Positions 1 to 47,137 of a DNA stretch of 64,000 bases are shown here, in pieces (position 1 is the stretch's first letter; every line of letters starts with the position of its first letter). The notes under the pieces were generated by a model, which did not search any database, was not told the origin of the DNA, and worked only from the letters and a program-made list of their open reading frames with translations. This stretch comes from Polyodon spathula (lineage: Eukaryota > Chordata > Actinopteri > Acipenseriformes > Polyodontidae), in contig NC_054535.1 of the NCBI RefSeq assembly GCF_017654505.1, positions 83,205,603 to 83,269,602 on the forward strand, read 5' to 3'. The position numbers and the translations under genes were made by a program.

Positions 1-545
1 CAAACCACATTGCCATATTGGCCTTATTGTCCAAATGGAGCAAGTGTGGGATTGTAGTGAATCTTCCCAGGAGTGACTGTCCTGCCGAAATCTCTCCAAG
101 AGCAAGGCGTAAAATTGTCCAGGGAGTCACAAAAAACCCTAGAAAAACATCCAGGGATCTGCAGGCCTCTCTCGCCTCGGCTAAGGTCAGTGTTCATGAC
201 TCCACCATCAAAAAAACACTGGGCAAAAATGGGATTCATGGCAGAGTAGCAAGGCGGAAACCACTGCTTACTAAGAAGAACATGAATGCTTGTCTCAAGT
301 TTGCCAAAAAGCACCTGGATGATCCTCAAGAGTTCTGGAACAATGTTCTATGGACAGATGAGTCAAAAGTGGAACTTTTTGGTCCACATGGGCCCCGTTA
401 TGTCTGGCGAAAACCAAACACTGCATTCCACAGTAAGAACCTCATACCAACTGTCAAGCATGATGGTGGTAATGTCATGATTTGGGGATGCTTTGCTGCA
501 TCAGGACCTGGACGACTTGCCATCATTGAAGGAACAATGTCATCC
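1..545 (+). mobile_element. Truncated Tc1-like transposon (transposase N-terminal two thirds)
   Basis: An open frame of about 180 codons runs from the window edge to 546 and reads as a Tc1-family transposase. It contains the paired-like DNA-binding region (RARRKIVQ, then the HGRVARRKPLL linker typical of Tc1) followed by the first catalytic aspartate in WTDESK. The reading stops just after the HDGGNVMIWGCF block, so the second Asp and the final Glu of the DD34E triad are missing, as is the 3' inverted repeat. The 5' end lies outside the window. It sits in the FBN2 intron upstream of the cbEGF9 exon, in the same orientation as the gene. The absence of internal stops suggests a fairly young copy, but it cannot be active. 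Confidence 0.9.
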
Positions 546-1624
546 TGAATAAAGCTCCCCCATTCTGTACCCTGCACTGTATGCATCCCATATGTGGCTT
601 TTGTGACCTCCCAGATTTTATATTGTTTTCTGTGAAATGTGTTACCATTTGGTGAGAATTGACGCATTCATATTAAAATTGCCTTACCAATTAGATGCTT
701 TTTCCATTCTCGATCTAATTATTGATCCATTTCCATTATTGTGGTGGAAAAAAACTCTATATTGCTGCATTACCTAGAACTTATTAAGATTTCTGGCTTG
801 AGAACAAAGTGGAGACCATTATGCTTTTATTACTGTGTGCAGTGCATTCAAATCACCTCATTTTGGTTTTCATGACATTGCCAGTTTGTGGTTAAATATT
901 ACATTTTCCTGGAAGTTTAACAATGCTATCGGAGCACTCACAACAGGATGTTTGTCTTCTAAAACTACTGCCAGTAGGTGGAATACAGTTGGGTTCTGTA
1001 TAGAAACATCTGTTTAATGTTAGAAAATGTGAAACCTCCACTTGCAAGTGCGCTGACTAAAGGATTGACACAGTGTCGTGGTAAAACGTTTCACAATCGC
1101 TTTTGGGTCTAAGTTAGTGACTGACAGTTTTCTTTTCATTCCCATTAGTCTTTCTGAGTAATAATTAGTGGAACCAATAAATCCTTTGTAATTGTGGTCA
1201 GTGTGGCACTGGCTTGAAATTGTATTGTAGTACAGTACTGTAAAAGGAAACATCAAATTTAATTTCAGATAAATATATTGTAATTTATAAATCGTGTCCC
1301 TATCAGAACATTAGAATCATTGTTCTAACATTGTTTGTTTAGTTATAGCTTGTGAGTAAAGTAAGGAACCACTACTAGTTGATAGGTGGGGTGCACTTGT
1401 AATCATATAGAATCACAAATCGAGTAGAAGCCTACCTTATAAAACAAGGCTATTTTGTAATGGGTTACTTTTGTGATTGTTTATGTGTGTTTGTGTACAT
1501 TTGGAGAAACTGGAATGAATGGATGAATTATAAAAATGAAAAAATAGTATAATTCATATTAATGATTACCAGTTGCAGATGTAACAACAGTTTTTTTTTT
1601 TTTTTTTTTTTTCTTGAACTTCAG
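546..1624 (+). other. FBN2 intron sequence, no gene seen
   Basis: AT-rich intron between the Tc1 fragment and the cbEGF9 acceptor. The only notable element is a run of about 21 T at 1591-1612, which forms a long pyrimidine tract just before the splice acceptor at 1623-1624. Short open frames here have no recognisable content. Confidence 0.6.
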
Positions 1625-36677
<35,053 letters not shown>

Positions 36678-38607
36678 AAATTATTTTTACAAACCTGGGC
36701 GAAGACTCCAGTCAATTTCACAATCTCAGTCATTCCCTTATTTATCGTCATGAGCATATCAGGGGGAAAAAGCTTTAAAAAGTCGATGACTTTAAACAAA
36801 GACCTCTTACATCCTGTCCAGGACTGCATAACAACTTATACAAGGAAGGGTTTTGTCACTTTGCAATGGAGATGTTTGTTTTTAATAACCAAGGTAACTG
36901 TATAATTTATGTGATTGGATAAAGAGTGAGAAAAATATTAAGAATCAAGTTTGGGTAACAATAATGTACGGCACTAAATAAGAATAAGAACAAACTTGAG
37001 CCATTTTTCAGTGTACTTTAGCAGTCTATACCATTTAAGGTGTTTTGCTATATGATTGTTTTTTTGTTTATTTGAAATGTATAGATGTGTATTTATTTTA
37101 ATACAATAATATATAGAGGCAAATAAATTCTAAAGAATGGAAGTTTAACTGAATTTATTTCACAGCTTCCAGGTTGCAAACAACAATCCTTCATTAGCAC
37201 AAGAACAAGTTGGCTCAAAAGGACTTCTTTTATTTATTGTTAAACCTCAAGTTTATTACACAATATTTTTTCAAAAGTGTTATAGATTAAATACAACCTA
37301 CATTCAAACTGTTAACCACTTCACTGTTTTTATCTTTTTGAATTTTTTTATAAATGTTATTTCTTAACTACTAACTTACATATTGTGATAGAAATGACAC
37401 TATAATGCATATTGCTATATCTTATTCTCAAGACTAGCTTTTTTTGAGTGCTGTGTAATTAGATGGAATACGATTTTGACATACTTTATAATTCACACAT
37501 TTTAACAAGATATGTTAAAATATGTATTCATGAAGTAATAATAAGTTTTCATACCAGAGTGGTTTGGGGGACAAAATAAGTAGCTGCCTAAGACATTTAG
37601 TGATGTACACAATACATCCTGATTCATTTCAACATGGTGACTATAGGTTCTTTCAGAATCTTTTAATTCCTATAAATATACCTGAGAATATCTGTACCTC
37701 ACCTTCCTTGAGGGCACTGTTTTGTGAACATTTTAAAAGGGTTCAAAATGATGCCAAATAGCTCTGAAGTGGTTAACATGTTTTAAACATATCAATGCAG
37801 GATTACGCCACACTGTAGTTACATATTGGATGAATTGGCTTTCTTGAACTCAAATACATTTATTTTATAGCAAAATACCTTGACTGGTTGTACTGCCACA
37901 AATTACCAAGGTCTACCAGTACTGTACTTTCAAGCAATAACCACAATGCCTCATACTCAACAAGGTGCTGTACATTTCTATTAACTGTAGGCAGCTCTCA
38001 CATCATAGTTTAAAACTGTAATTATCTCACTTAAACACCATCCGAAGGTGCTTGTTTTTAAAAACAAATACTGTTACTTTGACATGTTTAAGGGTCTGTT
38101 TGTTTTGTTTTGTTTTTTACAATACGCAAAGTAAAAATGCATTGGCTTTATTTTGTAATTCTTTCATATGAATTCCAACCCTGATACATAAATATTACTG
38201 TAGTTATCTGCCATTCTTTTCATTGTATTATTGCTTATGGAAGGTATGTGTGTACAATGAATGCCTCTTAGTTACTAGAATTATATTACAGAAAAGTAGT
38301 TTATGTTGTATAGTTTCTACCCTTACTAAGGGTATTTCACTGGTGCTTTTCAACAAATGGTACTGTAATGACCCCATGCTGAAATATTCTCATTACATAG
38401 AGTTTATACTGCAACTCTTGTTGGAGGCACTCTGGAACAAAAAAAAAAACAAGACTATTCCATTGCATTGGTGTATTTTAAATGTTGGAAAATGATCTGT
38501 ATACAATTCTAACAATTGGCTTGCAAGAACAATTTATTGGGATTTTGTAGATTGTGTGTATCAGTGTCAACACTTTCTTACAATAAAGCTTATTTTGGGT
38601 TATAATG
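36678..38607 (+). other. FBN2: FBN2 3' UTR (inferred)
   Basis: AT-rich, non-repetitive sequence follows the stop. A canonical AATAAA at 38582-38587 has a GT-rich stretch just downstream (TATAATGGTGTATGTGTTT), giving a probable UTR of about 1.9 kb. An earlier AATAAA at 37122-37127 could give a short form. The poly(A) site is inferred, not observed. Confidence 0.6.
38582..38587 (+). terminator. FBN2: Probable FBN2 polyadenylation signal
   Basis: AATAAA in the context ACAATAAAGC, followed within 40 bases by a GT-rich element, on the coding strand of FBN2 and before the repeat-rich intergenic region. Confidence 0.55.
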
Positions 38608-40374
38608 GTGTATGTGTTTATCCTAAATGATGTTGTAAGTCACAACCTCATTGGGCACCCCATAGCAAACTACACTTACAAATGTCTTGGAAGTGCAGTC
38701 TCGTGAAAAAAAAAAAAAAAAAAAAAGACTTAATTTTTCACATACAGGTCCTTAAATGACCTCCCAACAAGGAAATGAAAATTCTTGTCAAAGTCAATTG
38801 TCATGTATGTTTTGTCTGACTATTGAGGTGTATGGTATTTCTATGTAACTGGCTGACCACAACGTATCACATCACTCTAAATGAGAAGTATTATATTGGC
38901 AGCTGGATTCACACAACCTGTAGTATATCTGGTTATTGTATTACAATATGTACTTTGTACATCAATCCATGATGCAGCACTGATCATTAAAATTGATTTA
39001 TAGTGGCATTTATTATTCAAGATGTTATGGCTGATATTAATTTCCAAATAACACTTTTACTCACATTTAATATGATTTTAACATTATAACATAATATGTG
39101 TTTTCTTTGTTTGGGATTTTCATTTTTTTCTACCAGATTGAATTTCTTAAACATATATGAAATCTTGCTGTACAATATCTGACAGAACGACAGATTCACA
39201 GAACAGAAAAGTTGGAGGTATATTGTTAAAACACTGGAATGTGTTAAATCAGTTTGGCAATTCAATTAAACTGCCTGTGACTCAAAGCCTATCATTATAC
39301 ACTTAAGATCCAGTTCATTAACTTTTGCTTTCACACTGTGATTGATAGATATCTTAATGCACTTGATGAAACTCTTAAGTGTTTATTCACCCAGGTAAGT
39401 ATTAGCTTTTAGGCATGTTTCAATGCCTTTTCTTTTGCAATATACAAAATCATGGAAATGAAATCAAATATTTGTCTTGGCAGATAGAGAGAAAAACCTT
39501 GTCCCCATTGGGTGTGCTGCTTGCTTTTTTTTGGCATTTGACATATATATGGTACTATGAAATTACCTCGAATTATAGTCATTTAGAAACTATTTCAATT
39601 GCTGTGCTGTGCATACTCTATTTCATGAGGTTTGCATTCTTTACAATCCTGTGAACAGCACATTAGCAATGCTGGTGATTATACTGCACATCCATGTCAT
39701 CAGACAAGCCAGGAGACCTTTGAATGATAGTAAATGGTTGTTTCTTTTTTTGGATAAATTAATAGGTATTTTTCTTCTTTCAAAAAAATATCAGTTTATT
39801 AAACTGCATAAAACTATTTGAAATTATACCCCTGTACGTATTGCTTAGCGCCTTGGGAATCTGTCGATCTTTATTATACAAGAATACCTTAACTGAATCA
39901 AATATACTGTAATGAGAGATAAATCTAGTCTTTATAAAGGTATCCACTGTGCTTCTACCTTGTCTTTGGAGGGAAGTCATACAGTAACCAAGCATACTTA
40001 GTTTAGTTATTTCCTTTTATAGCCAGTGCTGCAGTCTACAACCTTTTTACAAGCTTAGAAGAATTTGATTACCAAAGCTACAGCCAGATGCCTTTAAATC
40101 TGTCTTATAAAAATAATAAAACATGGTTAAAGTCTTTAAAGTGTTTATTTGCTCTTCACTTACTCAATAATTGTCAGATTAATTTATTTATTTACTTTAA
40201 AATGTAGCAGATTACAATATATTATGTTACTACTCTAGCCAAGCTGTAAAATATGTCTAATGTAGTGCCAGCATTGCCTTTTATGTTCACTGGAAACCAA
40301 TGCAGATTTTCAAATACAGTACAGTTAACATACATTAAAAGTAACTATTATAAACCTGTGTATGCATACATATA
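38608..40374. other. Intergenic, nothing recognised
   Basis: About 1.8 kb of AT-rich sequence between the probable FBN2 end and the Tc1/mariner element. It has a poly-A run at 38706-38726. No gene or known repeat is seen. Part of it could be an extended FBN2 3' UTR. Confidence 0.45.
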
Positions 40375-41975
40375 CAGTGCCTTGCAAAAGTATTCAGACC
40401 CTCTCACAGTTTTCACATTTTGTTGCTTTAAAGCTTGCAGTCATGACACTTTGAAGTAGGAATTAATATGTGTTATATACATAACCTACTCCACACATTC
40501 AAAGCAAAAACAAAAAGAAAGAAGTAAATAGGTAATTAATATGAAATAAAAATGGAAATGTCATGATTGCATAAGTATTCAAACCCTTTGCTGTGGCAAA
40601 CCTAAATTAATTCATGTGCACAAAATGACCTTAACGCACCACACAATTAGTTGAATGGCCTCTGTCTGTGTGCAATATTAGTGGTTCTCATGATTTCAGA
40701 ATAAAAACACCAGTCTCTGTGAGGTTCCTTGGTCAGGTAGTGAATTTCAAGCAAAGACTCTACCATGAAGACCAAGGAGCTTTCAAAGCAAGTCAGGGAT
40801 AAAGTCATTGAAAAGCACAGATCAGGAGACGGGTACAAAGAAATACCGAAGTCTCTGAATATCCCTGTGAGCACAGTCTACTCAAACATCAAGAAATGGA
40901 AGCTGCATTGTACCACCCAGACACTGCCTAGATCAGGCCATCCCTCCAAACTGAGCAGCCAGGGAAGGAGGAAACTGGTGAGGGATGCTACTGTGAGACC
41001 AACAACAACTTTGAATGAATGAAAGAGCTACAGAGTTCAATGGTTGAGATGGGAGAAAATCTGCATAAGTCAACAATATCCAGAACACTTCACAAAAATA
41101 GCCTGTATGGCAGGGTGGCAAGAAGGAAGCCATTACTAAAAATAAGCCATCTCAAAGCCTGCATGGAGTGTGCAACAAAGCACCTGAGTGATCCTGCAAA
41201 AATGTGGCAAAAGGTGTTGTGGTCAGATGAGACCAAATTGGAATGTTTTGATTAAAATGCCAAGCTTTATGTTTGGCGTAGACCCAACACAGCACATTTC
41301 CCAGTCAACACCATCCCTATAGTCAAGCATGCTGGTGGCAGCATCAAGCTATGGGAATGAAAAATGGATGGAGCAAAGTACAGGCAAACACTAGAGGAAA
41401 ATCTGTTTCAGTCTGCTAAAGACTTAAAACTGGGACAAAAATTCACCTTTCAGCAGGATAATGATCCAAAGCACAAGGCCAAAACGATACTGGAGTGGTT
41501 TAAGAATAAGAAAGTGAATGTCCTTGAGTGGCCCAGTCAAACTCCTGTCTTGAATCCTATTGAGAATCTGTGGAAAGACTTGAAAACTGCTGTCCATAAG
41601 CGATCCCCAACAACTTGAGAGCTTGAGCAAATCTGCAAAGAAGAATGGGCACAAATTGCACCAAGCCGATGTGCAAAGTTGGTAGAGACTTACCCAAAAA
41701 GACTTGCAGCTGTAATTGCTGCCAAAGGTGTTTCCACCAAATATTGAGTTGACTGACTGACGTGTCTGAATACTTATGCAATCAACATATTTCAGTTTTT
41801 TCTCTTTAGTTTTTGTTGACATTTACTGTAGCTTATCTTACCTTTAGAAGTCTTCAGTTTGAGCATTCAAGTTTTGAATAAAATATTAAGTTTAAAAAAA
41901 ATGTGTATGCATCATTTTGTAATTTCACAAAATGGGACACCATAGGAAGGGTCTGAATACTTTTGCAAGGCACTG
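40375..41975 (+). mobile_element. Complete Tc1/mariner-type transposon, inactive
   Basis: The element starts CAGTGCCTTGCAAAAGTATT after TA and ends with the inverse (AATACTTTTGCAAGGCACTG) before TA. This gives a 1,601-bp unit with the TA target duplication expected of Tc1/mariner. The matching inverted ends cover at least 27 bp. The internal transposase is broken (see separate entry). It lies in the FBN2-SLC12A2 intergenic space. Confidence 0.95.
40765..41747 (+). pseudogene. Tc1-like transposase pseudogene
   Basis: Starts MKTKELSKQVRDKV, the usual N-terminus of fish Tc1 transposases, with a helix-turn-helix (IPKSLNIPVSTVYSNIKKWK) and the HGRVARRKPLL-type linker (YGRVARRKPLL). All three DD34E residues can be located: Asp in LWSDETK, Asp in QQDNDPKHK and Glu in [11 protein letters not shown]. 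The frame is broken by a frame change or stop near 41020, a stop after LECFD at about 41254, a stop with loss of the conserved GCF block near 41358, and a further stop near 41617. Frames resume to KGVSTKY at 41745. It makes no functional enzyme. Confidence 0.93.
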
Positions 41976-41977
41976 TA

Positions 41978-43320
41978 TGTACCTGTATATAATGGTCACC
42001 TGTCACTAAAGACTATTTTAGGTGGTTCCTTGAACAGCCAGCATGCAGGTGAACGTACCTGTTTTGAAGCCAAATTGAACAAATATAGGACCCTGTAAAA
42101 TAAAAACAAAAAAGATTGTACAAATCTTGTTTAAGTTGTAGACTTTAAAGGTTGCCAGAAAAAGTTACATTTCCTTAAAGTTACACCAGAGAAGTATGGC
42201 AAGCCAAATTATCATTTAGTGATATCTTAAATTAATTTATAGATCTCTTTAAATATTTTAAGATATCTATAAATGATTTCCAGATAACAAAAAGAGACAT
42301 GGAGATGTCTTGAAATGCTTTCCAGATATCTAAAAATAGATGGGTACATAAGGTATCTCCAATTCATTTAATTCATCTGTAAATCAGTTGCATTTTAAGA
42401 TTACTAAATGATAATTTGGCTTACCATAAAAAGACATAATCTCACCCTCCTTGGGAAAAGAAACATAAAACCCAATTTAAATTCAGAAAATCCCCAAATG
42501 TCACACAACAAAGAAAGGGGAAACTGGGATTAATTTTGAATGATTTGTTATGCAGCAGTTGAAGAGACGAACTCCGTAGCTTTAAAGCCTGCCAGACAGT
42601 CAAGCTGAATCCCTACCATCAACTGAACATTGCTGAGGAAGGATGCCAGCTTTTAGACAAGCCCCCCATTTTTAGTTGGTTAATACATCTTCTTTTCATC
42701 CAATAGCTTTAAGAAAGGAGATGGCTAGACTAAACAGTCTGCCACTAGGGATGTCATTAAGCAGATGCTTTCGTCACATGTACTCAATGGTAGAACAATA
42801 AACTCAGGATTCAGCGGAGACATTACTGTGAATTAACACACCTGGAGGACATGATAATCTCAAGAGGAGGGTGTGAGGTAACGCCTGTACCTTATGCCAA
42901 AGTAGTTCAAATACACTAAGGGCTTTCATTTGGCTTTCAATTCACTATGGATTCAAAATTATGGTTTCAACTGTAACCCAATTCTGTCTAAGACAGACAA
43001 ACATGTATTTTCACCATATAAAGTAATGACATTTAGCTTGGAATATAATGTATGTTCATATGAAATAATGGTTAATGTTTCTAATACCATCCTTACGGTT
43101 AGTTTGGTCCTCTTTGCAGAATAGAAACAATGCTTTACCCAAGGAAGGCAGACTTTCCATTAAAGCAAGCACATGGTCTGCCTGAACAGGTGGCAGTGCT
43201 TGCTTTTCCATTAAGAGTTGACTTGGAAACTTGCCTTTGTTAGGATGCTTAGTACACAGGCTTTCCTTTGTCTAAAAATCCTCCGTGTTGAAAGTCACTG
43301 CTGTCAGATCTCATTTTTTG
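41978..43320. other. Intergenic, nothing recognised
   Basis: About 1.3 kb with no gene. The passage 42200-42420 is rich in short AGATATCT-like motifs (TTAAGATATCTATAAATG and similar) but forms no clean repeat. Confidence 0.45.
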
Positions 43321-44177
43321 CCCGTCTTCCTCCCTCAACACTGATCTCTCTAACTCTATTCCTCTTGAATCCACCACCCTCAGTCCCTCCTCATCCACCG
43401 AGTGCCTCGGTGTCACCCTCGACCCCTCCCTCTCCTACTCTCACCACATCTCTATTCTGGCATGCTCCTGTTGCTTCTTCCTTAGCAAAATAGCACCAGC
43501 AGATTAGTTGTACCCCCCCCTCAGCTTCCCCGCTTCTAGAGCCCCCTCCTTCTCCTCCCTTGCACCTGTGTGGCGGAATGATCTACCTGCGGATATAAGG
43601 ACTGCTCAGTCCCTGACCACCTTCTGGTGCCTCCTCAAGACACACCTGTTCAGACAGCATCTGTAAACCTCACAATTCTTGACTATACTGGACTATATGG
43701 CACCCAGTTGTACCAATACTTGCATCAGCTTGTATTTGTACTGACCTGCTACATACCTTACCGTATTCTACTACTGCTCTTAATTATAACTATTCACTGT
43801 ATCTTGTACATAATTTTACTCTTAGATATCCATATTCACATTTTTGGTAAATGTCTTATTTGAAATTGTTCTTATCCATTTGTCATACTTACTATGTGCT
43901 CTTAATGGACTACACTCGTATAAGCTAATATTTTTTACTATAAGTTAACTGCTCTTAGTCGAACTCACTCTTAAATGTAATTATTTACTGTATTCTTTAT
44001 TTTGCTGTTATTTGAATTTGGTCTTATTTTCTACTGATTTTATAACTGTAATGATATTCTGTGATGACTACATCATTTTCTGCGCTGTGATATTTTGTAA
44101 AGTGCTACTTTGTATTGTGTGTGATATTTTGTAAAAACTGTAAGTAGCCCTGGTTAAGGGCCTCTACTAATAAATAA
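43321..44177 (+). mobile_element. L2-clade LINE, 3' fragment
   Basis: Two pieces of the reverse-transcriptase C-terminal region are readable: ECLGVTLDPSLSYSHHIS (about 43400-43450), and after an internal deletion VWRNDLPADIRTAQSLTTF...LLKTHLFRQHL (about 43570-43665). Both are diagnostic of L2-type non-LTR retrotransposons. A 3' UTR-like segment follows, ending AATAAATAA before an ATT microsatellite, as expected for the tail of such elements. 5'-truncated and dead. Confidence 0.8.
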
Positions 44178-44306
<129 letters not shown>

Positions 44307-44704
44307 GTGATGGTGACTGTGTTGTTTGCAGATGAAAGGTTGATCTTGTCGACAATGAGCTTCATTTTATTTATGAACAGTCAGTGTACATCCAGCTAGG
44401 GCCTTTTCCCACTGCCCCCACTCATGCTAACCACTCTGCCATGTGGTGATTGCTAAGAGATGTCACGGTTATTAAATATGACACCTATCTAGGATGTGGT
44501 TTTACTACATCTGCAAATCTACTGAATTCAAAGTAAAACGTTCCTTACAAACACTTTACTTTGATCACCTAATGGTTTGTAGATGAGTTTACCAGCCATC
44601 TCTAGAAACCAACATGTTGTATGACATTATCATTACTCACCGTCTCCTGAAACCAACTGATTTTACTATAGTTTTATAAAATTTGACATCTAAATCTTGC
44701 TTCT

Positions 44705-45680
44705 TTGGGCTTTATTTATTTATTTATTTGTTTGTTTGTTTATTTATTTATTTATTCATTCTTTTACCAGGAAAAAAAAACATTGAGACAGAGCCATCTT
44801 TTACAAGAGTGTCCTGGCAAGATGACCAGAAACAGACAGCAGTAATTTCACATCCCTAAAAACAAAATCACTCTAGGACAATCTCATCATACATTCAATC
44901 TTGGATCAGAAACATGCACACTTCGTATTTACAGTATAATCGTAAATCTCGAAAAACTACTCACTTCTAAATCTTTTGTAGTCATTTTTGTATTACTTTA
45001 GTATAAATACATGTCAATTTGGATTCATATGTTGTTTTTTTCTGACTTTATGTGAACGAAAAGACACAAAAGCTCCCGTTTTCTCATTGGAAATATTGAT
45101 ATTTCAAAATATCACTGTCCTGGTCACAAAAGCAAAGAATAATAGCCATTTTCTATACTTTTGAGGCATAAGCAATTAGGAAATAACACTTACTACCCAG
45201 GAACAAAAATTGTGTTACATAGTGTAATTCTTGGAACCTACTCATTAAAATAAATGTAATCTTAGTCATCCTTTGTTTAGCTGATACATCTGGGTTATTT
45301 ATCTGATACTCGGTCATATCCTGGATACTCCATTCCATAGGGGCCTGTAACTAAATGCTGACCATCCAACCCAGGATCTTCTCCAAGGCACTTGATAGTG
45401 CAAGACTAGATCGTAAACTATACTTGGGCATATTTACCTGTAGCAAAAAACCTAGGTAACCTGGCACCAAACCTATTACACCGGCTACTTTTGTGTAAAA
45501 CTGTAATTGCCTTCTACAATTAAGTGGCATCCAATTAAAGAAGCCAATAACTGGCAGTGATGGGTTTGAGAGTGGCCTTCTAATACAAATCTGGCTGCTT
45601 TGTTCATTAGTCGATCCAGTTTTTTAAATTGTTTAACAGAGGCATGCAAACAGAAAGTATCACCATAATCAAACAAAAGA
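44705..45680 (-). mobile_element. Degenerate LINE-type fragment (candidate)
   Basis: At 45485-45676 on the minus strand a short frame reads MFDYGDTFCLHAS...LDRLMNKAARFV. This resembles the post-RT segment of fish LINEs (of the form LDYGDV.YMHAS...LD..YH.ALRF). The flanking block from a TTTATTTATTTG simple tract at 44709 through TTTACAAGAGTGTCCTGGC has the look of a common interspersed fish repeat. Family not named; boundaries approximate. Confidence 0.5.
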
Positions 45681-46365
45681 AAAATACAGATGTTTATAAC
45701 ATGATTTCTACTTTGAAGGGTAAAGTTTTTTCACTGTTGAAAAAGAAAACCTTGTTTTTAGCTATTTTCTTTCAGCTAGTTAAAATATGCAGATCAAATT
45801 TCAGGAATGGTTCCAGCCAGATCCCAATAAAGCTATGTGAAGAGCAAAATGATAATGTTAGTGAGGTTAGCTCATTAATAAGCTCTTTGTTTTACAGCCC
45901 TGTAAACTGCATGTGAAATTATACTTGATTTTGTGCCAAGCTCCTAACTTGTTCAATGTGTTTGAAACCCAGACAGCGGATGACATTTTTGAGTCATAAC
46001 AAAACAGTAAGATCTTATATTGTTTGTTCAACTGAAATTTCTATTAACATTATGATTTTTTAAATCAAAGACTTTGGCTAAAATACTAATAGTTGCCTTG
46101 CAATACTAAGAAAATTATTTTTCCATGATCAGCTTTCATACTAAACACCCCCCTCTGGCACAACATCTACACTTCAAATTGTGTTCATCTACAATAGAAA
46201 TCAATGTAGTGCAGTGACAGGCACATATTCCCTTGCCTGGATGGATTGCAGACAACACAACACTTATTTTATTTTTATACTGAACTTAATCAGGCATCAT
46301 TCTTGGGAGCCAAGGATTTAATAATGTTTTAACAAAGACTGTGTTATAATAAAGGCCAAAGCAGT

Positions 46366-47071
46366 ATTCCATCCATCCATTATCAATAACCACTTAATCC
46401 TTGTGACAGGCTGGCTTCAGTGGTGACGTCAAACCAAAAGAAAACACACAGCACTGCAAGTGATATGGTAAATGTGCTTGCTTGCACTTGATGCCAAAAT
46501 AAATAGACAAACAAAATGGACTAACAGACAAACAAACACAGTGAGTCAAAACAGTTATTTACTTTTTAATTCTCTCCACTCCACTCACAAACATACAACC
46601 CAGATAAGTGAAAACATGCTGCTTTTATGCAGCTGTACTGAGAGTCGATTGAATGTGAATTAATTAAGTGCAATTTCCCATGCTCACATATTACATTATA
46701 CCTGCACGTGAAGTGCTGTGCATATTGCTCATGCTACACCTAACCCTAACCTGTGTACCAATGACTATACACCAACATTAACACACCACATATAACACAC
46801 AAATACAGTGAGCACACAATGAGCCAGAGCCTAACCTGCCACACACAGGGCACAAGGCAGAACTAGACCCTGGATGGGGCACCACACAAACAGCAATTTA
46901 GAGTGACCAATCAACCTAATCAGAATTTCTTTGGACTGTGGGAGGACCTGGAGAAAACCCTCGCAAACATGGGGAGAACATGTAAACTCCACACAGACAC
47001 ACCCAGATTCGAATTCAGAACCCTAGCGCTGTGAAGCAGCAGCACTAATCACTACGCCACCATGCCACCCG
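46366..47071 (-). mobile_element. tRNA-derived SINE, interrupted
   Basis: On the minus strand the right-hand part reads like a tRNA-derived head: GGTGGCGTAGTGATTAGTGCTG as A-box region, then GAATTCGAATCTGGG as B-box. The body includes TGGAGTTTACATGTTCTCCC and CCTCCCACAGTCCAAAGA. The usual tail (GGTTATTGATAATGGATGG...) appears at 46368-46408 on the plus strand as CCATCCATTATCAATAACCAC. Between tail and body lie about 400 bases (about 46410-46815) that do not belong to the SINE, so the copy seems to have been split by a later insertion. Confidence 0.7.
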
Positions 47072-47137
47072 TCAAAGCAGTATTCTACCTATTTGTTATG
47101 TTGTTTAAATAATTCTCCTCTCTTACAACACCCCAGC

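Noticed and set aside
46980..47071. Possible tRNA gene on the minus strand
   Set aside because: A- and B-box-like motifs belong to a SINE head; acceptor-stem pairing and an anticodon arm are not convincing.
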